A stretch of DNA of 64,000 nt from contig NZ_JAAZQK010000006.1 of assembly GCF_012275445.1 (NCBI RefSeq), positions 432,902 to 496,901 of the forward strand, in the 5' to 3' direction. This document shows positions 44,363 through 52,893 of this stretch, one piece after another (positions within the stretch are counted from its first letter, which is position 1; each line of letters starts with the position of its first letter). Under the pieces are notes generated by a model. The model had not been told where the DNA came from and made no database searches. It worked only from the letters and a program-made list of their open reading frames with translations. Source of the DNA: Rhizobacter sp. SG703 (lineage in GTDB: Bacteria > Pseudomonadota > Gammaproteobacteria > Burkholderiales > Burkholderiaceae_C). The position numbers and the translations under genes are program-made.

Positions 44363-46441
44363 ATGCCAAGCCCATCGAACCCGGCGGCTGCTGCGAACCC
44401 AGCGAACGCCGGCATTGCGGCCATCCGGACGCTGGCGCTGGTCGGCCAGACGGCCTCCGGCAAGACCAGCCTGACCGAGGCGCTGCTGTGCAAGGCCGGC
44501 GCGATCGGCGCCCCCGGCAGCCTCGACCGCGGCACCACGGTCAGCGATTTCGACCCGCTGGAGCGCCGCGTGCAGCACTCGCTGAATTCGACGGTGATGC
44601 ATTTCCGGCATGGCGGTTCGCAGATCCACCTGATCGACACGCCCGGGATGCCCGATTGCGTCGGCCAGTCGATGACGGCGCTGGAGGCGGTCGAGACCGC
44701 GGCCATCGTGATCAACGCGCAGTCGGGCATCGAGATGATGGCCTCGCGCATGATGGACTGGGCGGCGCACCGCGGCCTGTGCCGCATGATCATCGTCAAC
44801 AAGATCGATGCGCTGGGGCTGGACCTGCCGGGCCTGGTCGCGCGGATCCAGGCCACCTTCGGCAAGGAGTGCCTGCCGCTGAATCTGCCCGCGGCCCAGG
44901 GCACCCAGGTGGTCGACTGCTTCTTCAATCCGTCCGGCGAGGCGGATTTTTCATCTGTGGAGACCGCACACCGCGCGCTGGTCGAGCAGGTCGTCGAGGT
45001 CGACCCCGGCTTCGTCGACCGCTACCTGAACGACGGCGACGTCGACCCGCGCGAGCTGCATGCGCCGCTCGAGCAGGCGCTGCGCGAAGGCCACCTGATC
45101 CCGATCTGCTTCGTGTCGGCGCGCAACGGTGCCGGCGTGGCCGAGCTGCTCGACGTGATCGACCTGCTGCTGCCGAACCCGACCGAAGGCAACCCGCCGC
45201 AGTTCCTGAAGGGCGAAGGCGCCGACGCGAAGGAATTGCATGCGCAGCCGGATGCGTCGCTGCACGTGATCGCGCATGTGTTCAAGGTCACCGTCGACCC
45301 GTATGTCGGCAAGATGGGGATCTTCCGCATCCACCAGGGCACGGTCACGCGCGACAGCCAGCTCTACATCGGCGACGGCCGCAAGCCGTTCAAGGTGGGG
45401 CACCTGTTCATGCTGCAGGGCAAGGACCACGTCGAGGTGCCGCGCGGCATCCCCGGCGACCTGTGCGCGGTCGCGAAGGTCGACGAGATGCACTTCGACG
45501 CGGTGCTGCACGACGCGGCCGAAGACGACCACCTGCACCTGAAGCCGCTGGAGTTCCCGGTGCCGGTGCACGGCCTCGCGATCGAGCCGAAGCGGCGCGG
45601 CGACGAACAGCGCATGTGGGAGATCCTGCAGAAGCTGGTCGACGAGGACCCGTGCCTGAAGGTCGAGCATGCGGCCAGCACCAACGAGACGGTGGTCTAC
45701 GGCCTGGGCGAGCTGCACCTGCGCACGCTGCTGGAGCGCATGAGCGAGACCTACAAGTGCGAGGTGTCGACGCGGCCGCCGCGCATCGCGTACCGCGAGA
45801 CGGTGACGCTGCCGGCCGAGGGCCACCACCGGCACAAGAAGCAGAGCGGCGGTGCCGGCCAGTTCGGCGAGGTGTTCCTGCGCATCGAGCCGCTCGCGCG
45901 CGGCGCGGGCTTCGAGTTCGTCGACCAGGTGAAGGGCGGCACCATCCCCGGCCAGTTCCTGCCGGCGGTCGAGAAGGGGGTGCGTCAGGTGCTCGACAGC
46001 GGCGTGATCGCCGGCTACCCGGTGAAGGACGTGCGCGTGATCGTCTACGACGGCAAGCACCATTCGGTCGATTCGAAGGAGGTGGCCTTCGTGACGGCCG
46101 GCCGCAAGGCCTTCATCGACGCGGTGCTGAAGGCCCAGCCGATCGTGCTGGAACCGGTGGTGAAGGTGGAAATCACCGCGCCCGATTTCTCGATGGGCGA
46201 CATCACTGGCGACCTGTCGGCCAAGCGCGGCCAGGTCAACGGCACACGCACCGAGCAGGCCGGCAGCATCACGGTGCACGGGCTGGTGCCGCTGTCGGAG
46301 CTGAACGGCTACCAGGCGCGGCTGAACGGCATGACCGGCGGGCAGGGGCGCTACACGCTGGAGCTGAGCCACTACGAGGCGGTGCCGCCGTCGGCGCAGA
46401 CGGTGCTGATGGGTCAGTACAAGGCCCGCGACGAGGATTGA
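44363..46441 (+). CDS. Elongation factor G-like GTPase (FusA paralogue)
   Basis: A 692-residue EF-G-type protein. GTPase motifs: G1 LVGQTASGKTS (residues 21-31), G3 DTPGMPD, and G4 IVNKID. Domains II to V of EF-G follow in order, with the GGAGQFGEV and DSKEVAF stretches in IV/V. The family (EF-G-like/FusA2) is separate from the housekeeping factor and often used under slow growth; its exact step is unsettled. AAAGGAGA precedes the ATG. Confidence 0.9.
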   Translation: MPSPSNPAAAANPANAGIAAIRTLALVGQTASGKTSLTEALLCKAGAIGAPGSLDRGTTVSDFDPLERRVQHSLNSTVMHFRHGGSQIHLIDTPGMPDCVGQSMTALEAVETAAIVINAQSGIEMMASRMMDWAAHRGLCRMIIVNKIDALGLDLPGLVARIQATFGKECLPLNLPAAQGTQVVDCFFNPSGEADFSSVETAHRALVEQVVEVDPGFVDRYLNDGDVDPRELHAPLEQALREGHLIPICFVSARNGAGVAELLDVIDLLLPNPTEGNPPQFLKGEGADAKELHAQPDASLHVIAHVFKVTVDPYVGKMGIFRIHQGTVTRDSQLYIGDGRKPFKVGHLFMLQGKDHVEVPRGIPGDLCAVAKVDEMHFDAVLHDAAEDDHLHLKPLEFPVPVHGLAIEPKRRGDEQRMWEILQKLVDEDPCLKVEHAASTNETVVYGLGELHLRTLLERMSETYKCEVSTRPPRIAYRETVTLPAEGHHRHKKQSGGAGQFGEVFLRIEPLARGAGFEFVDQVKGGTIPGQFLPAVEKGVRQVLDSGVIAGYPVKDVRVIVYDGKHHSVDSKEVAFVTAGRKAFIDAVLKAQPIVLEPVVKVEITAPDFSMGDITGDLSAKRGQVNGTRTEQAGSITVHGLVPLSELNGYQARLNGMTGGQGRYTLELSHYEAVPPSAQTVLMGQYKARDED

Positions 46442-46446
46442 CGGAG

Positions 46447-46515
46447 CCCCCCAGTCGCTAATCGCTCCTGCCCCCAAGGGGCGCCACCCGGCGGCCCGGC
46501 AAAGCCGGTTCCGCG
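46447..46515. repeat. Burkholderiales-type intergenic repeat
   Basis: The stretch CCCCAGTCGCTAATCGCTCC, then CTGCCCCCAAGGGGCGCC, then a GGCGGCCCGGCAAAGCCGG part, has the pattern of a repeat seen often between genes in this order. CCCCAAGGGG and CCGGCAAAGCCGG can form stems. It sits between the convergent EF-G-like and purT genes and may end transcription of both. Confidence 0.5.
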
Positions 46516-46529
46516 GGCGTTGCTTGATC

Positions 46530-47732
46530 TCAAGCGATTCGCGGCTTCACTTTGCTTGCGGCCAGCTTCGCTTGCGTGCGGGCCACCTCGACGTCCTGGT
46601 CGTGCACCAGCGCGACGCCCATGCGGCGCTTCTTGAAGCTTTCCGGCTTGCCGAACAGGCGGATCTCGCTGTTGGGCACGCGCATCGCATCGGCGACGCC
46701 GTCGAACACGATGCCCTTCGCTTCGACGCCGCCGTAGATCACCGCGCTCGCGCCCGGGCTCTTCAGCGAGGTGTCGACCGGCAGCCCGAGGATCGCGCGC
46801 GCATGCAGCTCGAACTCGTTCTGCCACTGCGTGATCATCGTCACCATGCCGGTGTCGTGCGGGCGCGGGCTGACCTCGCTGAACCACACCATGTCGCCCT
46901 TCACGAACAGCTCGACGCCGAACAGCCCCTGGCCGCCGAGGTTGTCGGTGACGGCCTTCGCAATCTCGCGCGAACGCGCCAGCGCGGCCGGCGTCATGCG
47001 GTGCGGCTGCCAGCTCTCGACATAGTCGCCGGCCACCTGCACATGGCCGATCGGGTCGCAGAAGTGCGTCTCGACCTGGCCGCCGGCGCCGAGCGCGCGC
47101 ACGGTGAGCTGGGTGATCTCGTAATCGAAATCGATGAAGCCCTCGACGATCACGCGGCCATGGCTGACACGGCCGCCGGCCATCGCGTAGTCCCACGCGG
47201 TCTTCACGTCGGCGGGGCCGTCGATCTTGCTCTGGCCCTTGCCGGAGCTGCTCATCACCGGCTTGACGATGCAGGGGTAGCCGATCTTGCCGTCGATCGC
47301 CGCCTGCAGCTCGGCCAGCGAATCGCAGAACACATACGGGCTGGTCGGCAGCGCGAGCGTCTCGGCGGCCAGGCGGCGGATGCCCTCGCGGTCCATCGTC
47401 AGGCGCGCGGCGCGGGCGGTCGGTATCACGCGCACGGTGCCGGCGGCTTCGAGCTCCTCGAGCATCGGCGTCGCGATCGCCTCGATCTCGGGCACCACCA
47501 GCATCGGGCGCTCGGCCTCGATCAATGCCTTCAGCTGCGCCGGGTCGCTCATCGTGATGGTGCGAGCATGGTGCGCGACCTGCTGGCCCGGCGCATTCTC
47601 GTAGCGGTCGACCGCGATCGTCTCGACGCCCAGGCGTTGCAGCGCGATCAGCACCTCCTTGCCCAGTTCGCCGCTGCCGAGCAGCATCACCTTGGTGGCT
47701 TGGGGGGAGAGGGGGGTTCCGAGGGTCGTCAT
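46530..47732 (-). CDS. purT: Formate-dependent phosphoribosylglycinamide formyltransferase 2
   Basis: A 400-residue ATP-grasp enzyme that formylates GAR with formate and ATP in purine synthesis. The N-terminal [11 protein letters not shown] (residues 17-27), the ATP-grasp block [12 protein letters not shown] and the [12 protein letters not shown] magnesium region are typical. ATG 47732 gives the E. coli-like N-terminus ([18 protein letters not shown]); a frame extension upstream to 47825 is ignored. Confidence 0.94.
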   Translation of the reverse strand: MTTLGTPLSPQATKVMLLGSGELGKEVLIALQRLGVETIAVDRYENAPGQQVAHHARTITMSDPAQLKALIEAERPMLVVPEIEAIATPMLEELEAAGTVRVIPTARAARLTMDREGIRRLAAETLALPTSPYVFCDSLAELQAAIDGKIGYPCIVKPVMSSSGKGQSKIDGPADVKTAWDYAMAGGRVSHGRVIVEGFIDFDYEITQLTVRALGAGGQVETHFCDPIGHVQVAGDYVESWQPHRMTPAALARSREIAKAVTDNLGGQGLFGVELFVKGDMVWFSEVSPRPHDTGMVTMITQWQNEFELHARAILGLPVDTSLKSPGASAVIYGGVEAKGIVFDGVADAMRVPNSEIRLFGKPESFKKRRMGVALVHDQDVEVARTQAKLAASKVKPRIA

Positions 47733-47833
47733 GGTGCTGCGCGGCCGTGAAAGGGTTGTGGGCGGAAAGAGCGTGATTTTGCCGACGCCCCTGCCCGCAT
47801 CTGCTGATGCACGAAGATTTATCATGCAGCACC

Positions 47834-48421
47834 ATGCAATCCGGCTCCCGTGACGTGGCCCAGATCCGCCTTGACAACGCGCTGGCCCTCTTCGATGAAT
47901 TCGTCCACCACACCATCAAGCATCCGGATGCCGCCACGCTGAGGGGCCTCGAGCGGCGCTTCGCCGAGCGCCTGCAGATCCAGCCGAGCTACTGGAGCCA
48001 GATCAAGAGCCGCTCGCGGCAGATCGGCGAGCGGCTCGCGCGCCAGTTCGAGGTGCTGTGCCACAAACCGAACGGGTGGATGGACCAGCCGCACGATGCG
48101 ACCAGCCTTGCCGCGGCCAGCTCACAGCCCGCCCCGGCGCTCGCCGACGACGCGCTGCGCAACGTGCCGCAAGACGACGACGAGCGCTTCATCGTCGGGC
48201 TGGTGCTGACCTACTACCGCCGCCATCCGCAACGGGCCCGCACGCGGCTGCTCGACCTGCTGGGCGAGGTGCTGGTGCCGCCGGCCGAGGCAGCCCATGC
48301 GCCAACCCCGGCCGCACCGCCGCCGCGCTCGGCCCCAGCGGCACCCCGCCCGGCCCCGCCGGCCGAAGACCTGTGGGCGCGCACGCAGGCCGGCATCGCG
48401 CCGCTCAAGAAAAAGCGTTGA
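47834..48421 (+). CDS. Putative helix-turn-helix DNA-binding protein
   Basis: A 195-residue protein (ATG 47834; ATG 47807 is also in frame and no ribosome site decides). Residues 35-70 ([20 protein letters not shown] then RQIGERLAR) look like a Cro/CI helix-turn-helix that recognises an operator. A disordered Ala/Pro-rich linker (about 155-180) precedes a basic end (PLKKKR). Its promoter lies in the 100 bases shared with divergent purT. Confidence 0.65.
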   Translation: MQSGSRDVAQIRLDNALALFDEFVHHTIKHPDAATLRGLERRFAERLQIQPSYWSQIKSRSRQIGERLARQFEVLCHKPNGWMDQPHDATSLAAASSQPAPALADDALRNVPQDDDERFIVGLVLTYYRRHPQRARTRLLDLLGEVLVPPAEAAHAPTPAAPPPRSAPAAPRPAPPAEDLWARTQAGIAPLKKKR

Positions 48422-48449
48422 TTCGGCCCCACACCTTTGAACAAGGGGG

Positions 48450-48477
48450 TTGAAATTGATAATCGATTGTTTATCAT
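48450..48477 (+). promoter_or_regulatory. Promoter with palindromic operator ahead of the small-protein locus
   Basis: TTGAAA (48450-48455), 16 bases, then TATCAT (48472-48477). A palindrome TGATAA-N8-TTATCA (48457-48462 / 48471-48476) fills the spacer; such a site is expected to bind a dimeric repressor and has a faint Fur-box look. The region is strikingly AT-rich against its surroundings. Stretch 48422-48761 otherwise contains only this promoter, a leader and a hairpin. Confidence 0.6.
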
Positions 48478-48684
48478 ATGCGCAAGCCGTGATGAACACC
48501 TTGATCACGGCGACGCCCCGCCCCTCAACCCCGGAGTCCCCACGTTGATCGCCTTCGCACTGAACCCCGCCCTTGCCCGCCGCGCCGTCGCGCCGTCGGT
48601 GCCGGCGTTTCAGTGTCTCGGTGGCCGTCGGGCCCCGCCCGGTCCGCTTGCCGGCTGAGCTTCGCGACGCACGCGCGCTCATCC

Positions 48685-48718
48685 CGACGGCCCGGTCGCT
48701 TCACGCACCGGGCCGTCG
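48685..48718 (+). terminator. Strong hairpin in the leader of the small-protein locus
   Basis: A perfect 12-bp stem CGACGGCCCGGT / ACCGGGCCGTCG with a 10-base loop, followed by TGCTTTCC. It lies about 200 bases downstream of the promoter and 43 bases before the next ATG, a place where attenuators sit. The short T-run makes intrinsic termination partial at best. Confidence 0.6.
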
Positions 48719-48761
48719 TGCTTTCCGGCCCTGCCGTCCTCGTCCGCACAGGAGATGTCTC

Positions 48762-48932
48762 ATGACCAAGATCACTGTCACCGCCCGCAAGCCCCGCAAT
48801 CCGCTGGTGGCGCCCGCCCATTTCCGCCGTGCCGGCAGCCACCAGCCCGGTGGCACGTCGCGACAGGACATGCGCCGCGCGCTACGCCGCGAACTCGACC
48901 AGCTCAGCCCCAGGCTGCGCCACAGCCCATGA
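48762..48932 (+). CDS. Small basic protein, 56 residues
   Basis: A 56-residue Arg-rich protein (MTKITVTARKPRNPLVAPAH...) with an AGGAGA ribosome site. The RKPRNPLVAPAHFRRAGSH segment is reminiscent of small conserved proteins in Betaproteobacteria. No function is known to me; it could bind nucleic acid. It is followed after 42 bases by another small gene. Confidence 0.65.
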   Translation: MTKITVTARKPRNPLVAPAHFRRAGSHQPGGTSRQDMRRALRRELDQLSPRLRHSP

Positions 48933-48974
48933 ATCCACCGCAGCGCCGATGCGCTGCCGCCGAAGGACCTCATC

Positions 48975-49241
48975 ATGACCAGCTCGAAGCCCCAGACGTG
49001 GCGCGCCCTGACGCCGCGCCATCCCGGCTCCTCCCTCGCGCGCCGCACCGCAGCGGCCGCCCTGAAGTCCGCGAGCGCCGTGCTCGCTGAACTGGCCCAG
49101 CGCCTGGCAGTGCCGCCGGCGCCGCCCGCACCGCCGCTGCCGCCGGTGCTCGAGTTCTACGCGCAGTCCGGCGCGCCCGAAGGCGCGCTGTACCTCGACG
49201 GCGAACTCGTCGGATGGGTGCCAGGCGTCACGCGCCTGTGA
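48975..49241 (+). CDS. Small hypothetical protein, 88 residues
   Basis: An 88-residue protein. Residues 1-45 are basic and helical (TAAAALKSASAVLAELAQRL), a Pro-rich stretch follows, and a compact C-terminus (LEFYAQSGAPEGALYLDGEL) ends with a Gly-Trp-Val turn. AAGGA precedes ATG 48975. A strong terminator follows. Likely co-transcribed with the 56-residue gene. Confidence 0.65.
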   Translation: MTSSKPQTWRALTPRHPGSSLARRTAAAALKSASAVLAELAQRLAVPPAPPAPPLPPVLEFYAQSGAPEGALYLDGELVGWVPGVTRL

Positions 49242-49264
49242 TCCACCGCTGAAGCGTGAAAGCG

Positions 49265-49290
49265 AAACGGGGGCCTCGCGGCCCCCGTTT
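49265..49290. terminator. Bidirectional intrinsic terminator
   Basis: An 11-bp perfect stem (AAACGGGGGCC / GGCCCCCGTTT) with TCGC loop, ending in T-runs on both strands. It separates the plus-strand small genes from the convergent terC gene. Confidence 0.9.
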
Positions 49291-50178
49291 TCATGGGTGC
49301 ACCGGCAGCGGCTTCGGATGCCGCTTCTCCCACAGCTTGTGCACCAGCACCGCGACCGGCACCCAGCCCAGCCACATCACCAGGTCGATGCCCTCGTGCC
49401 ACCACTGCCAGGTGTCGACCGGCTGGTCTTCCCAGCCCATCGCCTCTTCGATCAGGTCGAACACGCCGAGCCAGGTCACCATCACCGCCAGCAGCAGGCC
49501 GGTTTCGCGCTGGCGATCGTTCCAGTGGCGCCACAGCGCCGGCAGCGTGACGCCGCCGACGCACAGCAGGTACAGCGCCAGGTGCGCGAGGTGCCGGTGC
49601 TCGAACCACGACTTGATCAGCGGCTCGCTGCTGATCATCTTCGCGGCGGTCCAGCCGAGCACGCCGGCGCCCAGGACGATGATGATCGGGAAGCGGTCGA
49701 CCAGCTTCAGGATCAGCTGGCTGCCCCAGACCACGATCGGGATGCTGATCAGCAGGCCCAGCACCACCAGCAGCATGCTGCCGTGGGCCGCGCCGCCGAT
49801 CGCCAGCACGTTGTCGACGCCCATCACCGCATCGGCGATCACGATGGTCTGGATCGCGCCGCGCACGGTGGACTGCGGCTTGATGTTGTGGCCTTCGCCA
49901 TCGTTGTCCTGCGTCAGGTTCCACGCGATCCAGACCAGCGCGAGGCCACCGGCCAGCAGGAAGCCGGGGATTTTCAGCAGCCACACGACGACCAGCGTCA
50001 GCAGCGCGCGGATGACGATGGCGCCGGCGGTGCCCCACAGGATCACGCGGCGCTGCATCTGGGGCGGCACGTTGCGAGCGGCCAGGCCGATCACGATCGC
50101 GTTGTCGCCGGCCAGCACGAGGTCGAGCAGCACGATGGCCATCAAGGCCGAGAAGAAGTCAGCTGAGAAGAGTTCCAT
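49291..50178 (-). CDS. TerC-family membrane protein, probable manganese exporter
   Basis: A 295-residue inner-membrane protein with about eight helices. The family signature acidic helices are visible: LVLAGDNAIVIGLA (residues 20-33) and VIADAVMGVDNVLAIGG. TerC/Alx-type proteins export manganese. The gene lies directly behind a yybP-ykoY Mn2+ riboswitch whose last stem covers its ribosome site, which strongly supports a role in manganese balance. Confidence 0.92.
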   Translation of the reverse strand: MELFSADFFSALMAIVLLDLVLAGDNAIVIGLAARNVPPQMQRRVILWGTAGAIVIRALLTLVVVWLLKIPGFLLAGGLALVWIAWNLTQDNDGEGHNIKPQSTVRGAIQTIVIADAVMGVDNVLAIGGAAHGSMLLVVLGLLISIPIVVWGSQLILKLVDRFPIIIVLGAGVLGWTAAKMISSEPLIKSWFEHRHLAHLALYLLCVGGVTLPALWRHWNDRQRETGLLLAVMVTWLGVFDLIEEAMGWEDQPVDTWQWWHEGIDLVMWLGWVPVAVLVHKLWEKRHPKPLPVHP

Positions 50179-50180
50179 GG

Positions 50181-50340
50181 TCCTTCACCTTGCAGGAGTG
50201 CACGCCGTGCGGATGCACGGCGGGTGAAGGTCTTGCCCACAGCGCCGGTCCCTCGGGTCCGTGCACTGCTCAAGTGCCGGGGCACCGCGGGAGCGGCGCC
50301 CGTGCTGACGGCGGCTTGATCGGGGGCTACTCCCCTTGCG
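50181..50340 (-). promoter_or_regulatory. yybP-ykoY manganese riboswitch
   Basis: On the minus strand the leader begins GGGGAGTAGCCCCCG (50334 downward) and contains GTCAGCAC and, near its end, GTGGGCAAGACCTTCACC, all hallmarks of this class. ACCTTCACC (50231-50223) pairs with GGTGAAGGA (50189-50181), which holds the terC ribosome site three bases from the ATG. Mn2+ binding should free it. Translational control is inferred. Confidence 0.9.
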
Positions 50341-50412
50341 GAAGACAGTGTCGCCGCAGCCGGCCCGCCGCGTCAATCGGGGCGGTACCGCAGGGCGTGC
50401 CGGATACCGACC

Positions 50413-51267
50413 TCACACCATCGCGAGCGAGGTCTTGCGCTGCGGCGGTGGGAACAGCCGGTCGAGCGCGGCGAGCTCGGCCGCGCCGAGCTTCAGGGTG
50501 GCGGCGGCCAGGTTCTCGCGCAGATGGGCCTCGCGCACCGCCTTCGGAATCGCGATCACGCCGGGCTGGTGCAGCACCCACGCGAGCGCAAGCTGGGTCG
50601 GCGTCACGCCGATGGATTCGGCGAGCGACAGCAAGCCCGGGTGCGCGGCCAGTTCGCCTTGCGCAAGCGGGCTGTAGGCCATCAGCGGGACCTTCCGGTC
50701 GCGCTGGCGCGGCAGCAGGTCGAATTCGACGCCACGCTCGGCCAGCGAGTAATACACCTGGTTGGTGGCGCAGGCCGTGCCGCCATCCAACCCCCACAGC
50801 TCGGCCATGTCGTCTGCGTCGAAGTTGCTGACACCCCACTCGCGGATGCGCCCTCGGGCCCGCAGGCGCTCGAAAGCCTCGACCGTGTCGTGCAGCGGGT
50901 GCGAGCCGGGCCAGTGCAGCAGGTAGAGGTCGACGTGGTCGAGCATCAGCCGCTGCAGGCTGCGCTCGCAGGCGGCCGCGGTGCCGGTGCGGCTTGCATT
51001 GTGCGGATAGACCTTGCTGACGATGAACAACTCGTCGCGCCGCACCGCGCCGGCACGCAGCGCCTCGGCGACGGCCTGACCGAGCACCTCTTCGGCGCCG
51101 CCCTCGCCGTACATCTCGGCGGTGTCGAAGAGCCGGTAGCCAAGGTCGATCGCCAGGCGGATCGCTGCCACCTCGGCCCGCCGCGATGCGGCCGATTCGC
51201 CCATGCGCCAGGTGCCCAGGCCCAGGGTCGGCACAGAGGTTCCTGAAGGCAGGGCGAGGTGATTCAT
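50413..51267 (-). CDS. Aldo/keto reductase
   Basis: A 284-residue TIM-barrel NADPH oxidoreductase. Catalytic tetrad residues are in FDTAEMYGEG (Asp, Tyr), IVSKVYP (Lys) and LLHWPG (His). The cofactor end contains VIAIPKAVRE. It lacks close functional ties to the neighbours. Substrate is unknown, probably a broad range of aldehydes. Confidence 0.9.
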   Translation of the reverse strand: MNHLALPSGTSVPTLGLGTWRMGESAASRRAEVAAIRLAIDLGYRLFDTAEMYGEGGAEEVLGQAVAEALRAGAVRRDELFIVSKVYPHNASRTGTAAACERSLQRLMLDHVDLYLLHWPGSHPLHDTVEAFERLRARGRIREWGVSNFDADDMAELWGLDGGTACATNQVYYSLAERGVEFDLLPRQRDRKVPLMAYSPLAQGELAAHPGLLSLAESIGVTPTQLALAWVLHQPGVIAIPKAVREAHLRENLAAATLKLGAAELAALDRLFPPPQRKTSLAMV

Positions 51268-51331
51268 CGGCAGCTCCGCAGCAGACCCTGGAGCCTAACG
51301 CGAACGGGTTCTGCGGCACACTGCCAACCCT

Positions 51332-52105
51332 ATGTCAGATGCCTCCGATGCCCTGATCTCGCTGCAGCAGGTCGACAAGCGATTCGCCAACGGCGTGCAG
51401 GCCCTGCAGTCGGTGTCGCTGGCCGTGCAGCCGGGCGAATTCGTCTCGCTGCTCGGCCCGTCCGGTTGCGGCAAGAGCACGGTGCTGCGGCTGGTCGCCG
51501 GGCTCGATCGCGCGAGTGCCGGCAAGGTGCTGGCGCCGGCGCTGCGGGCCGATGCGGCGAGCGACACCGCCTTCGTGTTCCAGGAACCGACGCTGATGCC
51601 GTGGGCCAGCGTGTTCGACAACGCCTGGCTGCCGCTGCGGCTGGCCGGCGTCTCGCGGCGCAATGCCGCCGCGCGCGTGATGCCGCTGCTGCAGCGCATG
51701 GGGCTCGAGGCCTTCGCGAACGCCTTCCCCGGCGAGCTGTCCGGCGGCATGAAGATGCGCGCATCGATCGCCCGCGCGCTGGTCACGCAGCCGCGCCTGC
51801 TGCTGATGGACGAGCCGTTCGCCGCGCTCGACGAGATCACCCGCCAGCGGCTGAACGCCGACCTGCTCGACGCCTGGCAGGCGCGCCCGATGGCGGTGCT
51901 GTTCGTCACGCACAGCGTGCTGGAGGCGGTGGCGCTGAGCCAACGCGTGCTGGTGATGGGCGCCCGGCCCGGCCGCATCGTCGCCGAGTTCCAGGTCCGC
52001 CGGCCGGCACGGCACGATGCCGGGTTCCGCGACAGCGACGACTACGTCGCGCAATGCCGCGCCGTCTCGCGCTCGCTGGAGGCCGCGCACGCGGCAACCG
52101 CATGA
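51332..52105 (+). CDS. ABC transporter ATPase (nitrate/sulfonate/pyrimidine type)
   Basis: A 257-residue ATPase. Walker A GPSGCGKST (residues 44-52), Q-loop VFQEPTLMP, signature LSGGMKMR, Walker B LLLMDEPFAALDE and the switch histidine in FVTHS are all present. It is coupled to the permease by a 4-base overlap. The SsuB/TauB/ThiZ-like subfamily serves NMT1/THI5-type importers. Confidence 0.92.
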   Translation: MSDASDALISLQQVDKRFANGVQALQSVSLAVQPGEFVSLLGPSGCGKSTVLRLVAGLDRASAGKVLAPALRADAASDTAFVFQEPTLMPWASVFDNAWLPLRLAGVSRRNAAARVMPLLQRMGLEAFANAFPGELSGGMKMRASIARALVTQPRLLLMDEPFAALDEITRQRLNADLLDAWQARPMAVLFVTHSVLEAVALSQRVLVMGARPGRIVAEFQVRRPARHDAGFRDSDDYVAQCRAVSRSLEAAHAATA

Positions 52106-52875
52106 AGCCGGCCTGGCGCCGCCGCATCGCCCCGGCCGTCGTCCTGCTCGCATTGCTGGCCGCGTGGGAGGCACTGGTGCGCCTGGCCCACATCCCGCAC
52201 TACACGCTGCCGGCGCCCAGCCTGGTGCTGCAGACGCTGGCCGGCAACTTCGGGTCGCTGGCCGGCAGCTGGTGGTTCACCGTGAAGATCACCTTCGGCG
52301 CGCTGCTGCTGGCCTGCGCCGGCGGCGTGCTGGTCGCCGCGGTGTTCGCGCTGTGGCGGCCGGTCGAGGAGGCGTTCTTTCCGGTCGCGGTGGTGCTGCA
52401 GGTGACCCCGATCGTCGCGGTCGCGCCGCTGATCCTGATCTACGTCGAAAGCACGACCGCCGCGCTGCTGCTGTGCGCCTGGATCGTCGCGTTCTTCCCG
52501 ATCCTGTCGAACACCGTGGTCGGGCTGCGCGCGGCCGACCTGAACCTGCGCGAGCTGTTCCGGCTGTACCGCGCGACGCCGTGGCAGCGGCTGCGCCTGC
52601 TGCTGGTGCCGTCGGCATTGCCGTATTTCGTCGCCGGCCTGAAGATCTCCGGCGGCCTGAGCCTGATCGGCGCGGTGACGGCCGAGATGGTGGCCGGTGC
52701 CGCCGGCCGCGAGACCGGTCTCGCCTCGCGCATCCTGGAGGCGAGCTTCCGCACCGAGACGCCGAAGATGTTCGCCGCGCTGAGCCTGCTGGTGCTGACC
52801 GGCGTGCTGATCTTCGCCGGCTTCAATGCCGTGTCGCGCCTGCTGCTGGGCCGCTGGCACGCCACCGAGAATTGA
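52102..52875 (+). CDS. ABC transporter permease (BPD inner-membrane component)
   Basis: A 257-residue permease with about six helices. The EAA-like loop ELFRLYRATPWQRLRLLLVPSA (split after 20) contacts the ATPase. It belongs with the preceding ATPase and the following binding protein. No riboswitch was visible upstream of the operon. Confidence 0.9.
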   Translation: MKPAWRRRIAPAVVLLALLAAWEALVRLAHIPHYTLPAPSLVLQTLAGNFGSLAGSWWFTVKITFGALLLACAGGVLVAAVFALWRPVEEAFFPVAVVLQVTPIVAVAPLILIYVESTTAALLLCAWIVAFFPILSNTVVGLRAADLNLRELFRLYRATPWQRLRLLLVPSALPYFVAGLKISGGLSLIGAVTAEMVAGAAGRETGLASRILEASFRTETPKMFAALSLLVLTGVLIFAGFNAVSRLLLGRWHATEN

Positions 52876-52893
52876 TCCATCCAAGGAGAGACC

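Noticed and set aside
46414..47937. 507-codon frame overlapping purT in another frame
   Set aside because: Shadow of purT; no start or motif of its own.
51268..51331. Thiamine pyrophosphate riboswitch before the NMT1/THI5-type ABC genes
   Set aside because: The conserved CUGAGA and ACCUGAUC boxes are absent and the gap is only 64 bases.
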